NCBI GenBank assembly: GCA_903893675.1
Contig: CAITNA010000080.1
Span: forward strand, 1-14,476
Reading direction: 5' to 3'
Source of the DNA: an uncultured Micrococcales bacterium
GTDB lineage: Bacteria > Actinomycetota > Actinomycetes > Actinomycetales > Microbacteriaceae
DNA: 14,476 nucleotides
Both the position numbers and the translations under genes were made by a program. Below, piece after piece: positions 6,729 to 13,227 of this stretch (positions are counted from its first letter, which is position 1; each line of letters starts with the position of its first letter). The notes under the pieces are model-generated. The model was not told where the DNA came from and made no database searches. It was given only the letters and a program-made list of their open reading frames with translations.

Positions 6729-7228
6729 TTTGCGAGTGCGTTGAGCGCTTTTTGCGCGGCTTCATCATCAACGAAAACTAAGTGCACGGTTTCGAGTGAC
6801 TTCGGTTCGAATTCTCGGATGGTGCGGATCGCAACTCGAAGTGCATCCTCGAATGGGTAAAGATATGCGCCGGTGCTGATTGCCGGAAATGCAATTGACG
6901 TAAGGCCAAGGCGATCGGCTTCTTCTAGGCTTCGGCGATAGCAGCTCTCAAGAAGTGCTTCGTGGTCGATGCCTACATTCATGTAATGCGGGCCAACCGT
7001 GTGAATGATGTACATCGAAGGCAGGTTGTGGCCGAAGGTCACAACGGCATCGCCGACCTTCATGCCATCTGGATAACGCTCGATTAGCGCGGTGATCAGC
7101 CCGCCGCCGGCAGCGCGATGAATTGCGCCATCGACCCCGCCGCCACCGCGCAGCCCGACATTGGCTGCGTTGACGATTGCGTCTACTGAGACTTTGGTGA
7201 TGTCGTCGACAAGAACATTAATTTGCAT
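6725..7228 (-). CDS. macro-domain protein, probable ADP-ribosyl hydrolase / O-acetyl-ADP-ribose deacetylase
   Basis: This is a 167-residue stand-alone macro domain from ATG 7228; GTG 7237 would add three residues. ADP-ribose contacts typical of the MacroD class are visible: D9-I10 in VDDITK, AIVNAAN at 17-23, the GGGGVDGAIHRAAG loop at 28-41, HTVGP at 76-80 and FPAISTGAY at 114-122. Such proteins remove ADP-ribose from proteins or nucleic acids, or deacetylate O-acetyl-ADP-ribose, in the cytoplasm. The gene overlaps the end of the upstream nuclease gene by 11 bases and has no clear ribosome site of its own. The two are probably translated from one message started at the damage-type promoter at 8259-8281. 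A link to DNA repair is inferred from this context. Confidence 0.92.
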   Translation of the reverse strand: MQINVLVDDITKVSVDAIVNAANVGLRGGGGVDGAIHRAAGGGLITALIERYPDGMKVGDAVVTFGHNLPSMYIIHTVGPHYMNVGIDHEALLESCYRRSLEEADRLGLTSIAFPAISTGAYLYPFEDALRVAIRTIREFEPKSLETVHLVFVDDEAAQKALNALAN

Positions 7229-8138
7229 AGGTGCCACAAGTTTTGCAGGCCCACACAGGATTCTCGGGACCTACCGTGCAGCCGCCGAAGACTCTAGTGT
7301 TTTGGTTCTCTCCATAGAAATCCCCGTCGGGCAAGCCGTAGATGATTGCCGTCATTGGCTTCTGGCAGTGCTCGCAGAGCGGCGCTACTTCGTCGCCAAC
7401 CTGCTTGGCCAGGCGGGTTCGCTCGGCGTAGTAGTTGCAGTGCTCGCAATCGCTTGCTGAATCAGGCACGTAGTAGCCATCGAGATCGGCCTTCATCTCG
7501 AAAAGTTGTGATTCAACCCAGCTGTCATTGCCCTCGTATGGAATGACTCGTGCGTCGAACTTGATGACCTGGTCGAAAGTTTCGGCAGTGTTGTTGCCGG
7601 TCTCGTAGAACCAAAAGGCGGTGTTGCTGACAGTGAAACCCATTCGACGCAGAATCCACTGATAGACCTCGAGCTGGCGCCGGTAAGCCTGGTGCCAAAC
7701 TGCTTCGCCAACTTCTTCGACAGGTGCGCTCTTGGCCGTCGACTTGTAATCGACAACATAGAGAACCCCGTCGTCATCGACCCAGATGTCGTCGACAAGA
7801 CCTTGAACATCGAGATTGGTTTCTTCGTGCACGTAACGCATGCCCTGACCCATCGTGCGCCACTTTTCAATGTCTGGGTGATTAAACGGCTTCAGGTTGT
7901 AGCCGGCTGCGGCAACCAGCGGGTGCACTGTGCCTGCTGCGCGGTGCAGATCAAATTCACGCTTGAGCATGACATCGACAGCAGTGTTCAGAAGAAAGCC
8001 TGGGATGCTCGGCTTGCGCAACCCGTGACGACGATCGAGCACGAAGCAGCGCGGGCAACGAACGTGGTTCTCGATTTGCGTGCGAGAGATCAGATAAGGC
8101 TTTGTGCTGTCTTCGTCGTAGAGGTTGCGCTTTGCCAT
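7218..8138 (-). CDS. RecB/Cas4-like PD-(D/E)XK nuclease with fused C-terminal zinc ribbon
   Basis: The 306-residue protein starts at ATG 8138, preceded by AAAAGAGAAACC; a TTG at 8168 is possible but unsupported. After SRTQIENHVRCPRCF (18-32) comes a PD-(D/E)XK core: the acidic motif GLVDDIWVDDDG (113-124), VVDYKS with D130 and K132, and the RecB/Cas4-type helix QLEVYQW with Q155 and Y159. Cysteine pairs C28/C31 and C231/C234 flank the core as in iron-sulfur-linked Cas4/AddB nucleases. A separate zinc ribbon follows: C255/C258, the YGLPDG and FGGC segments, and C298/C301. No CRISPR genes are nearby. It is cotranscribed with the macro-domain gene and preceded by a damage-type promoter, so a DNA-repair or defence nuclease is likely. 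The substrate is unknown. Confidence 0.8.
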   Translation of the reverse strand: MAKRNLYDEDSTKPYLISRTQIENHVRCPRCFVLDRRHGLRKPSIPGFLLNTAVDVMLKREFDLHRAAGTVHPLVAAAGYNLKPFNHPDIEKWRTMGQGMRYVHEETNLDVQGLVDDIWVDDDGVLYVVDYKSTAKSAPVEEVGEAVWHQAYRRQLEVYQWILRRMGFTVSNTAFWFYETGNNTAETFDQVIKFDARVIPYEGNDSWVESQLFEMKADLDGYYVPDSASDCEHCNYYAERTRLAKQVGDEVAPLCEHCQKPMTAIIYGLPDGDFYGENQNTRVFGGCTVGPENPVWACKTCGTYAN

Positions 8139-8252
8139 GGTTTCTCTTTTCAGTCGGCGGAGCTGCAAGTTGTCGAACCGGAGTTGGTTGGGACCAACAA
8201 CGAAAGGGAGAGATGGAAGGGAAAGGAAACCACCCCAGCCAACCCCGGCTCT
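8139..8252 (-). other. long 5' leader of the nuclease-macro operon, pyrimidine-rich
   Basis: If transcription starts about 7 bases after TATAAA (8264-8259), the leader is about 114 bases. On the mRNA strand it carries a nearly pure pyrimidine tract of 28 bases (8229-8202, one interruption at 8214). It also has a small stem, GTTGG (8187-8191) paired with CCAAC (8194-8198). No known riboswitch was recognised. Such tracts can bind Rho or RNA-binding proteins; that is inference. Confidence 0.4.
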
Positions 8253-8258
8253 AAGTCA

Positions 8259-8281
8259 TTTATAGGGCCAGCCACCGACAT
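8259..8281 (-). promoter_or_regulatory. PafBC-type DNA-damage promoter of the nuclease-macro operon
   Basis: On the minus strand ATGTCGGTG (8281-8273) is followed by exactly 8 bases and TATAAA (8264-8259). TGTCGGTG matches the core of the mycobacterial RecA-independent damage promoter. The element begins 8 bases after the stop codon of the upstream orphan gene, so the nuclease operon has its own promoter. It is nearly identical to the copy at 8729-8751 (21 of 24 aligned bases). Confidence 0.75.
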
Positions 8282-8289
8282 TGGCGGTT

Positions 8290-8709
8290 TTACTTGGCTG
8301 GCAGCTCGCTGGGAACCTCGAACAGCGGGTAAAAGTCGATGTCTTCAACGTCATCCAAGGCGAAGCGCACGTCGTCGATCTCGTCAGGCCAGCAATAGCC
8401 CCAGGTCTGATTTCCGTCGCTTTTTTGGTGACCCGAGAAGCAGTAGGCGACCGCCTCAGGAGAGATGTTCTCTTCGACGAAGTCGAGATTGTGTGGCTCG
8501 GTGCCGATGAGCTGCAGCGCATTGCGCAAGGTCACATGCAACATGTAGGGCAGCATCGACTCTGGATCTGGGTTGCGCACGATTGAACCCTCTGAGTATC
8601 GGCGGTAGGGCGCTAGCCCCAACGGAGAACTTGCACATAAGGTGACCAGCTCTGGAAACTGCGGCTCACGCACTGCGTCGATGAAGACGTTGTCATTTAG
8701 AAATAGCAT
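8290..8709 (-). CDS. hypothetical protein with acidic C-terminal half
   Basis: The 139-residue product starts at ATG 8709, preceded by GGAAAGG with 5 bases between. I do not recognise a family. It has no membrane span or signal peptide and appears soluble. The N-terminal half is mixed (MLFLNDNVFIDAVREPQFPE). The C-terminal half has the clustered acidic stretch DEIDDVRFALDDVEDIDF (109-126). Cysteines are at 25, 90 and 106. A damage-type promoter lies 19 bases upstream, and a second copy directly downstream drives the nuclease operon. It may therefore belong to the same response. A DNA-mimic or nuclease-modulating role is conceivable from its acidity but is speculation. Confidence 0.75.
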   Translation of the reverse strand: MLFLNDNVFIDAVREPQFPELVTLCASSPLGLAPYRRYSEGSIVRNPDPESMLPYMLHVTLRNALQLIGTEPHNLDFVEENISPEAVAYCFSGHQKSDGNQTWGYCWPDEIDDVRFALDDVEDIDFYPLFEVPSELPAK

Positions 8710-8728
8710 TTTGACCTTTCCGACACCT

Positions 8729-8751
8729 TTTATAAGGCCACCCTCCGACAT
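8729..8751 (-). promoter_or_regulatory. PafBC-type DNA-damage promoter of the orphan gene 8290-8709
   Basis: On the minus strand ATGTCGGAG (8751-8743) is followed by exactly 8 bases and TATAAA (8734-8729). The predicted transcript start near 8722 gives a 13-base leader holding the GGAAAGG ribosome site. The spacing is the same as in the copies at 8259-8281 and 3340-3362. The divergent UPF0114 gene starts 53 bases upstream. Confidence 0.75.
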
Positions 8752-8804
8752 TCCTTTCGGCTATTCTCAGAGCAGACCTAATCGGCCTTACAAAGGGGTA
8801 ACAC

Positions 8805-9368
8805 ATGAAGAACATCGCACACTTCCTCGAGCGAGTGATTTTCGCATCGCGTTGGCTGCTTGCCCCGCTCTACCTAGGCCTCATCGGCGCTCTATGCCTG
8901 CTCCTGTGGCGCTACGGCATGGAGTTCGTGAACCTCGCGAACAACATCAACCTCGAAGACCCACACGTCTTCACCATCGACATCCTGGGTCTTCTCGACC
9001 TAGTTCTGCTCGGCAACCTGATTCTCATCGTTCTGTTTGCCGGCTACGAGAACTTCGTCTCGAAGATCGAGGTCGCTCACGAGTCGGTTGACCGCCCTCA
9101 CTGGATGGGCACCATCGACTTCTCGGGCCTCAAGCTCAAGCTCATCGGCTCACTGGTTGCCCTTTCGGTCATCGAGTTGCTCAAAGACTTCATCGACCTA
9201 TCAACCAAGGAAGACGCAAACGTCGGCCAGGGTCTGATCTGGCGAATTGTGATTCACCTGACCTTCGTGGTTTCGGGCGTGCTGTTCTCGGTCATGGACT
9301 GGGTCGCAGACAACCGCCTCATCCAAGAGAAGAAGGTCGGCGAGCCGCTTCGCGGCGTCGGTCACTAA
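8805..9368 (+). CDS. UPF0114 (YqhA-like) membrane protein
   Basis: The 187-residue protein has about four membrane spans: roughly residues 15-36, 57-80, 108-128 and 146-168. Family-typical features are FASRWLLAPLYLGL near the N-terminus, FAGYENFVSKIE in the middle, and VIHLTFVVSGVLFSVMDWV near the end. These align with E. coli YqhA. The biochemical role of the family is not established. The start is supported by AAAGGGG, 8 bases before the ATG. A K+ channel-like gene starts 6 bases after the stop, so the two are probably cotranscribed and may share a role in membrane ion balance; that is inferred. Confidence 0.88.
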   Translation: MKNIAHFLERVIFASRWLLAPLYLGLIGALCLLLWRYGMEFVNLANNINLEDPHVFTIDILGLLDLVLLGNLILIVLFAGYENFVSKIEVAHESVDRPHWMGTIDFSGLKLKLIGSLVALSVIELLKDFIDLSTKEDANVGQGLIWRIVIHLTFVVSGVLFSVMDWVADNRLIQEKKVGEPLRGVGH

Positions 9369-9374
9369 ACACGG

Positions 9375-10049
9375 ATGAGCGACAGCAGCGAACTCGCATC
9401 GCCGCGTGAACTCGCGGTGCTGCGCTGGGAGCGCTTCTCGACTATTCCTCTTGCCGTACTCGCGCTGATTTACCTGGCGCTCTACGCGTTTGAGGTGCTT
9501 GCGCATCCGGCCTCAACAATTCGCAACGAGGTCGTCGACGCGAGTGACGCAATCTGGGGTCTGTTCATCATCGACTTCGTTGCGCGATTTGTGATGCACG
9601 ACAACAAAGCAACGTTCCTTCGCCGCAACATCATCGAGATGGTGGGTCTTGCCCTGCCGATGTTCCGTGCGTTCCGAATGTTCCGCGTCATCATCGCGAT
9701 CGGCTTTCTCTCGCGCGTGACTCAGAGCCTTCAAGCTCGCATCGGCATTTATCTCGGATTGATCCTCCCGCTTCTTGTATTCACCTGCGCACTCGGTGTC
9801 TATGACGCAGAGCACAGCGCACCTGGCGCAACCATCACGAACTTTGGCGACGCGGTTTGGTGGGCGCTGGTGACCATCGCAACCGTTGGCTACGGTGACT
9901 ATTCGCCGATCACTTTCGAGGGTCGCGTGATTGCAGTGTTGCTGATGTTCAGCGGCATCGCGATGCTGTCACTGGTAACCGTGACCTTCGCTTCGTGGTT
10001 CTTGGGTCGCCTCGACCTCGAAGTTACGAAGCGTAAGCGTACGAAGTAA
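9375..10049 (+). CDS. voltage-gated potassium channel-like protein (six-span)
   Basis: The 224-residue membrane protein has the layout of a bacterial Kv-type channel: spans S1-S3 in about residues 22-95, then an S4-like helix with R98, R101 and R104 spaced three apart (FRAFRMFRVI). S5 is at about 123-142. A pore loop carries the K+ filter TVGYGD at 170-175, followed by S6 at about 184-210 and a short basic tail (EVTKRKRTK). There is no C-terminal regulatory domain. The length suits a minimal six-span channel that works as a tetramer. It starts 6 bases after the UPF0114 gene. Its last 26 bases overlap the end of the opposing gene at 10024-10599. Confidence 0.9.
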   Translation: MSDSSELASPRELAVLRWERFSTIPLAVLALIYLALYAFEVLAHPASTIRNEVVDASDAIWGLFIIDFVARFVMHDNKATFLRRNIIEMVGLALPMFRAFRMFRVIIAIGFLSRVTQSLQARIGIYLGLILPLLVFTCALGVYDAEHSAPGATITNFGDAVWWALVTIATVGYGDYSPITFEGRVIAVLLMFSGIAMLSLVTVTFASWFLGRLDLEVTKRKRTK

Positions 10050-10599
10050 CGCCGAAGGCCCGGCGAACCGGGTATTCCAGATAGTCACACCACTCGGCTA
10101 AACGCTCGTCGCGCCACTCGTAATCGCGCGCAACTTTCGCCAGCGCCGCCCAATAGAACACGTCGATCAGGTCGATGTCGAATGCGTTCATCTCGAGGTG
10201 ATTGAACGCCTGGCCGAGAATGCGCCGGATAGTCGAAGGCACGACCGAAAGCCCGAACTGATGCAGCACCTCGAGCACGCGGAACTCCAGTTCGCGAGCA
10301 CGTCTTGGCTTCCAAATCAGGTTGCCGCCGCGATCCATCTCAGCCCCGGATGGCAGGTGCAGCAGGCGATTTACGGTCTTGGCCTGGCTCACGCGCGCCT
10401 CATCCAAGAGGTCAAAAAGCGGCGCAAACTTCTCAAGCTCATAACCGACCCGGCGCAGGTCGAGGCGGTCCATATAAAGAGCGAATTTATAAAACGGGAT
10501 GTGGTCACTATGGATGCGGGAAAGCGACGTTGGCCCGCCACCCCACAGCTGCTCGGCTTCGTCTTCTGCGAAGTCGTCGAGTTCGTCGTTGCTGGCCAC
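10024..10599 (-). CDS. hypothetical soluble protein, unknown family
   Basis: The GTG-started frame encodes 191 residues with an acidic N-terminus (ELDDFAEDEAEQLWGGG) and a helix-rich, charged remainder including LYMDRLDLRRVGYELEKF, and near the end WRDERLAEWCDYLEYP. No signal peptide, membrane span or catalytic motif was recognised. CAAAAT (10611-10606) lies 6 bases before the GTG, a possible weak -10 giving a leaderless mRNA. The last 26 bases overlap the K+ channel gene in antisense. The rest of the frame is free of other plausible genes, and the composition looks like real protein, but the function is unknown. Confidence 0.72.
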   Translation of the reverse strand: MASNDELDDFAEDEAEQLWGGGPTSLSRIHSDHIPFYKFALYMDRLDLRRVGYELEKFAPLFDLLDEARVSQAKTVNRLLHLPSGAEMDRGGNLIWKPRRARELEFRVLEVLHQFGLSVVPSTIRRILGQAFNHLEMNAFDIDLIDVFYWAALAKVARDYEWRDERLAEWCDYLEYPVRRAFGVTSYAYAS

Positions 10600-10634
10600 C
10601 CGCCTATTTTGCCAGTGTTGGTAGCCTTGGTGCC

Positions 10635-11135
10635 ATGCCGAAAAAAGAAGCGAAAAAGAAGTTCAAGTGGGGCTGGGCCGACACCGTAATTGCGGTCTCG
10701 GTCATCCTGATTGCATTGGTTGGTCTCACCGTTTATGCGGGCACCGTCGGCAAGCAGCAGGCTCAGCAGCAATCCGACAAGGTCGCGTGTGAGAACTTCA
10801 ACACCGCTCTCGGCAACGCATACAAGACCACCACTGCCAAAGACTTCTACTGGGTGCTTTTCCGCGGCGCCTATGCAGGCATCGAACAGTCGCGTGAGAA
10901 AACTGCGTTGAACACCGACTTCTCGCACCTCGCCGAACTCGAGGCCTATGTCGACAACACCACCTGGGATTCAATGTTGATCACGGTTGGCGACGCCACT
11001 TCGAAGGTTCAGGCCGACTGTGCTGTGGTTCTGAAGGCGAGCGTCAACGGATGGTCGAGCTCGATTCCTCACGCATCGTCGTCGGCAACGCCTTCGACTC
11101 CGGCTTCAACACCATCGCCGACTGCCACGAAGTAG
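10635..11135 (+). CDS. membrane-anchored extracytoplasmic protein, unknown function
   Basis: The 166-residue protein has a very basic start (MPKKEAKKKFKWGWAD), one span at about 16-36, a Gln-rich stretch, and an outer domain with two cysteines (C52, C129) that could form a disulfide. It ends in a Ser/Thr/Pro/Ala tail (about 148-166) like surface-protein linkers. The topology should be cytoplasmic N-terminus and outer C-terminus. The open frame extends upstream to 10305 antisense to the neighbouring gene, but the ATG at 10635 is the sensible start just before the span. TATTTT (10605-10610) is a possible -10. The family is not recognised. A hairpin with a T6 run lies 10 bases downstream of the stop. 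Confidence 0.78.
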   Translation: MPKKEAKKKFKWGWADTVIAVSVILIALVGLTVYAGTVGKQQAQQQSDKVACENFNTALGNAYKTTTAKDFYWVLFRGAYAGIEQSREKTALNTDFSHLAELEAYVDNTTWDSMLITVGDATSKVQADCAVVLKASVNGWSSSIPHASSSATPSTPASTPSPTATK

Positions 11136-11145
11136 TGCGACCAAA

Positions 11146-11164
11146 TAGCGCGAGCTAGTTTTTT
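11146..11164 (+). terminator. terminator between the membrane-anchored protein and purA (possibly bidirectional)
   Basis: TAGC (11146-11149) pairs with GCTA (11154-11157) around the loop GCGA, followed by G and six T (11159-11164), with AAA on the left side that can extend pairing into the T-run. It serves the plus-strand gene ending at 11135. In the purA direction the same stem is followed by TTT. A second hairpin, AGCGCT (11166-11171) with AGCGCT (11176-11181), overlaps the purA stop. Confidence 0.5.
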
Positions 11165-11173
11165 GAGCGCTGA

Positions 11174-12463
11174 CTAGCGCTGCAGCATCTCGTGACGCAC
11201 GATGATGGCGTCGCGAGCAGGGCCAACACCGATTGCCGAGATGCGAGCACCGCTCAGCTTCTCGACCGCAAGCACGTAGTCCTGGGCGTTCTTTGGCAGG
11301 TCCGCGAAAGTTTTCGCGCCACTGATGTCTTCATCCCAGCCTGGGAAGTTCTCATAGATCGGCTTCGCGTGGTGGAAGTCGCTCTGTGAAACTGGCATCT
11401 CGTCGAAGCGCTTGCCATCAACCTCGTATGCGACACAAACCGGAATCTCTTTGAGACCGGTGAGCACATCGAGCTTGGTCAGCACGAAGTCGGTGACGCC
11501 GTTGATGCGTGCCGAGTAGCGAGCGATCGGAGCGTCATACCAGCCGCAACGACGTGGGCGACCGGTGGTGGTGCCGAACTCGAAACCGGTTGCGCGCAAG
11601 AACTCGCCGTTCTCGTCGAACAGTTCGGTAGGGAACGGGCCCGAGCCAACGCGAGTCGTGTATGCCTTGACGATTGCAATCACGGTGGTGAACTTGCCTG
11701 GGCCAACACCCGAACCAGTCGATGCGCCACCAGCGGTTGCGTTCGACGAGGTTACAAATGGGTAGGTGCCGTGATCGACATCGAGCATGGTCGCCTGACC
11801 ACCCTCGAACAAAACGTTCTTGCCGGCTTCGATTGCATCGTGCAATTCGAGAGCGGTGTCTGCAACCATCGGGCGAAGTCGCTCGACATAACCGAGCAGC
11901 TCTTTCACAGTGTCGTCGACCTTGATCGCCGCACGGTTGTAAACCTTGGTTAGCAGGTTGTTCTTCGCAACGAGCGCGGCCTCGACCTTCTGGCGAAGAA
12001 TGCTCTCGTCGAATAGGTCTTGCACGCGAATGCCAACGCGGTTGATCTTGTCGGCGTAGGTCGGGCCAATGCCGCGACCGGTGGTGCCGATTGCGCGCTT
12101 GCCGAGGAAGCGCTCTGAAACTTTGTCGACGATCACGTTGTAAGGCGTGATGATGTGGGCGTTCGCCGAGATGCGCAGCTTCGAGGTGTCGATGCCTCGA
12201 GCGTTCAGTGCGTCGAGCTCTTGGAACAGCACGGCCGGGTCGATGACCACGCCGTTCGAAATAACCGGCACAACGCCAGGGGTCAAAATGCCAGAGGGCA
12301 ACAGGTGAAGGGCGTACTTTTCGTTGCCGATGACCACGGTGTGGCCGGCGTTGTTTCCGCCGTTGAACTTGACTACGTAGTCGATACGCTCGGCGAGCAG
12401 GTCTGTGGCCTTGCCCTTGCCTTCATCGCCCCACTGGGCGCCAACGAGCACGATTGCAGGCAT
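11174..12463 (-). CDS. purA: adenylosuccinate synthase
   Basis: The 429-residue cytoplasmic enzyme makes adenylosuccinate from IMP, aspartate and GTP, the first step from IMP to AMP. The GTP-binding start is VGAQWGDEGKGK (7-18) with catalytic D13, and NNAGHTV (37-43) holds H41. GTTGRGIGPTYADK and the aspartate-binding region TTTGRPRRCGWYDA are intact. Length matches the family. The ATG is preceded by AGAAAGG, 7 bases away. Upstream, TAAACT (12517-12512) is a possible -10. It is transcribed alone, separate from the other pur genes in the window. Confidence 0.98.
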   Translation of the reverse strand: MPAIVLVGAQWGDEGKGKATDLLAERIDYVVKFNGGNNAGHTVVIGNEKYALHLLPSGILTPGVVPVISNGVVIDPAVLFQELDALNARGIDTSKLRISANAHIITPYNVIVDKVSERFLGKRAIGTTGRGIGPTYADKINRVGIRVQDLFDESILRQKVEAALVAKNNLLTKVYNRAAIKVDDTVKELLGYVERLRPMVADTALELHDAIEAGKNVLFEGGQATMLDVDHGTYPFVTSSNATAGGASTGSGVGPGKFTTVIAIVKAYTTRVGSGPFPTELFDENGEFLRATGFEFGTTTGRPRRCGWYDAPIARYSARINGVTDFVLTKLDVLTGLKEIPVCVAYEVDGKRFDEMPVSQSDFHHAKPIYENFPGWDEDISGAKTFADLPKNAQDYVLAVEKLSGARISAIGVGPARDAIIVRHEMLQR

Positions 12464-12564
12464 GCCGAAGCCTTTCTGAAAAAGGGGTGGTTCGCGAGTG
12501 CGTTCCCTGTCAAGTTTAGTTGCGGTGAGGCTCTCGACCTAGTGCCCTCTGGGATGCACGGCCC

Positions 12565-13227
12565 TTAGTTACGCGGAAAGTCGACGTGCTGCACAACCCA
12601 GCTGTGCATGGTTATGGCAGCCGCAGCACTGGCGTTGATTGACCTGGTCGAGCCGAACTGGGTGATCTCGAGCACCACCTCGGATGCCGCTATGGCGGCC
12701 TCGCTCAACCCCGGGCCTTCCTGGCCGAACAGCAGCACGCAGCTCTCGGGCAATTTGTAAGTCTCGAGTTGCGAGCATCCTGGCACGTTGTCGATGGCGA
12801 TGATCGGCAGTGAGTTTTCGCGGGCCCAAATTACAAAATCCTCGACCGTCGGATGATGGCGAACATGCTGGTAGCGATCGGTGACCATTGCGCCGCGACG
12901 ATTCCAACGGCGGTGGCCGATGATGTGAACCTCTTCGGCGAGAAACGCATTTGCGGTTCGCACGATTGAGCCAATGTTTAGATCGTGCTGCCAGTTTTCG
13001 ATTGCAACGTGAAACTTGTGTCGCTTGATATCGAGATCGGCGATTATTGCTTCCATTTTCCAGTAGCGATATTTGTCGACGACGTTTCGAGTGTCGCCGT
13101 TGCGCAGAAGCTCTTCGTCATAGAAATCTTCAGTTGGCAATTCACCAACCCATGGTCCGACACCCCAGGTGGTTTGCTCGTGACTCGGCTCACCTAACCC
13201 GTCGTTCGAATTTTGTAATTCAGCCAT
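12565..13227 (-). CDS. SpoU/TrmH-family RNA 2'-O-methyltransferase
   Basis: The 220-residue protein has the three SPOUT motifs that build the knotted SAM-binding site. Motif 1 is NIGSIVRTANAF (84-95) with the catalytic arginine, motif 2 is LLFGQEGPGLS (165-175), and motif 3 is TQFGSTRSINASAAAAI (189-205). Enzymes of this family methylate the ribose 2'-OH of tRNA or rRNA; which one cannot be told from sequence alone. An N-terminal extension of about 60 charged residues precedes the catalytic domain. The ATG at 13227 follows AAAGAAG and overlaps the end of nhaA by 8 bases, so the two genes are coupled. Confidence 0.92.
   Translation of the reverse strand: MAELQNSNDGLGEPSHEQTTWGVGPWVGELPTEDFYDEELLRNGDTRNVVDKYRYWKMEAIIADLDIKRHKFHVAIENWQHDLNIGSIVRTANAFLAEEVHIIGHRRWNRRGAMVTDRYQHVRHHPTVEDFVIWARENSLPIIAIDNVPGCSQLETYKLPESCVLLFGQEGPGLSEAAIAASEVVLEITQFGSTRSINASAAAAITMHSWVVQHVDFPRN

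Noticed and set aside
7218..8138. Possibility that the nuclease is a CRISPR Cas4
   Set aside because: No cas1, cas2 or repeat array is in the window, and the C-terminal zinc ribbon is not part of classical Cas4.
8150..8233. Short GTG-started frame (about 27 codons) in the nuclease leader
   Set aside because: Low-complexity Ser/Leu/Pro product from the pyrimidine tract and no convincing ribosome site.
7692..8510. 272-residue plus-strand frame across the nuclease start and orphan gene
   Set aside because: It is antisense to two supported genes and across the promoter; no recognisable protein features.
10305..10634. N-terminal extension of the membrane-anchored orphan back to 10305
   Set aside because: The extension is antisense to another gene, and the ATG at 10635 gives a normal membrane-anchor start.
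12508..12513. TTGACA on the minus strand upstream of purA
   Set aside because: No -10-like hexamer lies 16-18 bases downstream, so it is not supported as a -35 box.
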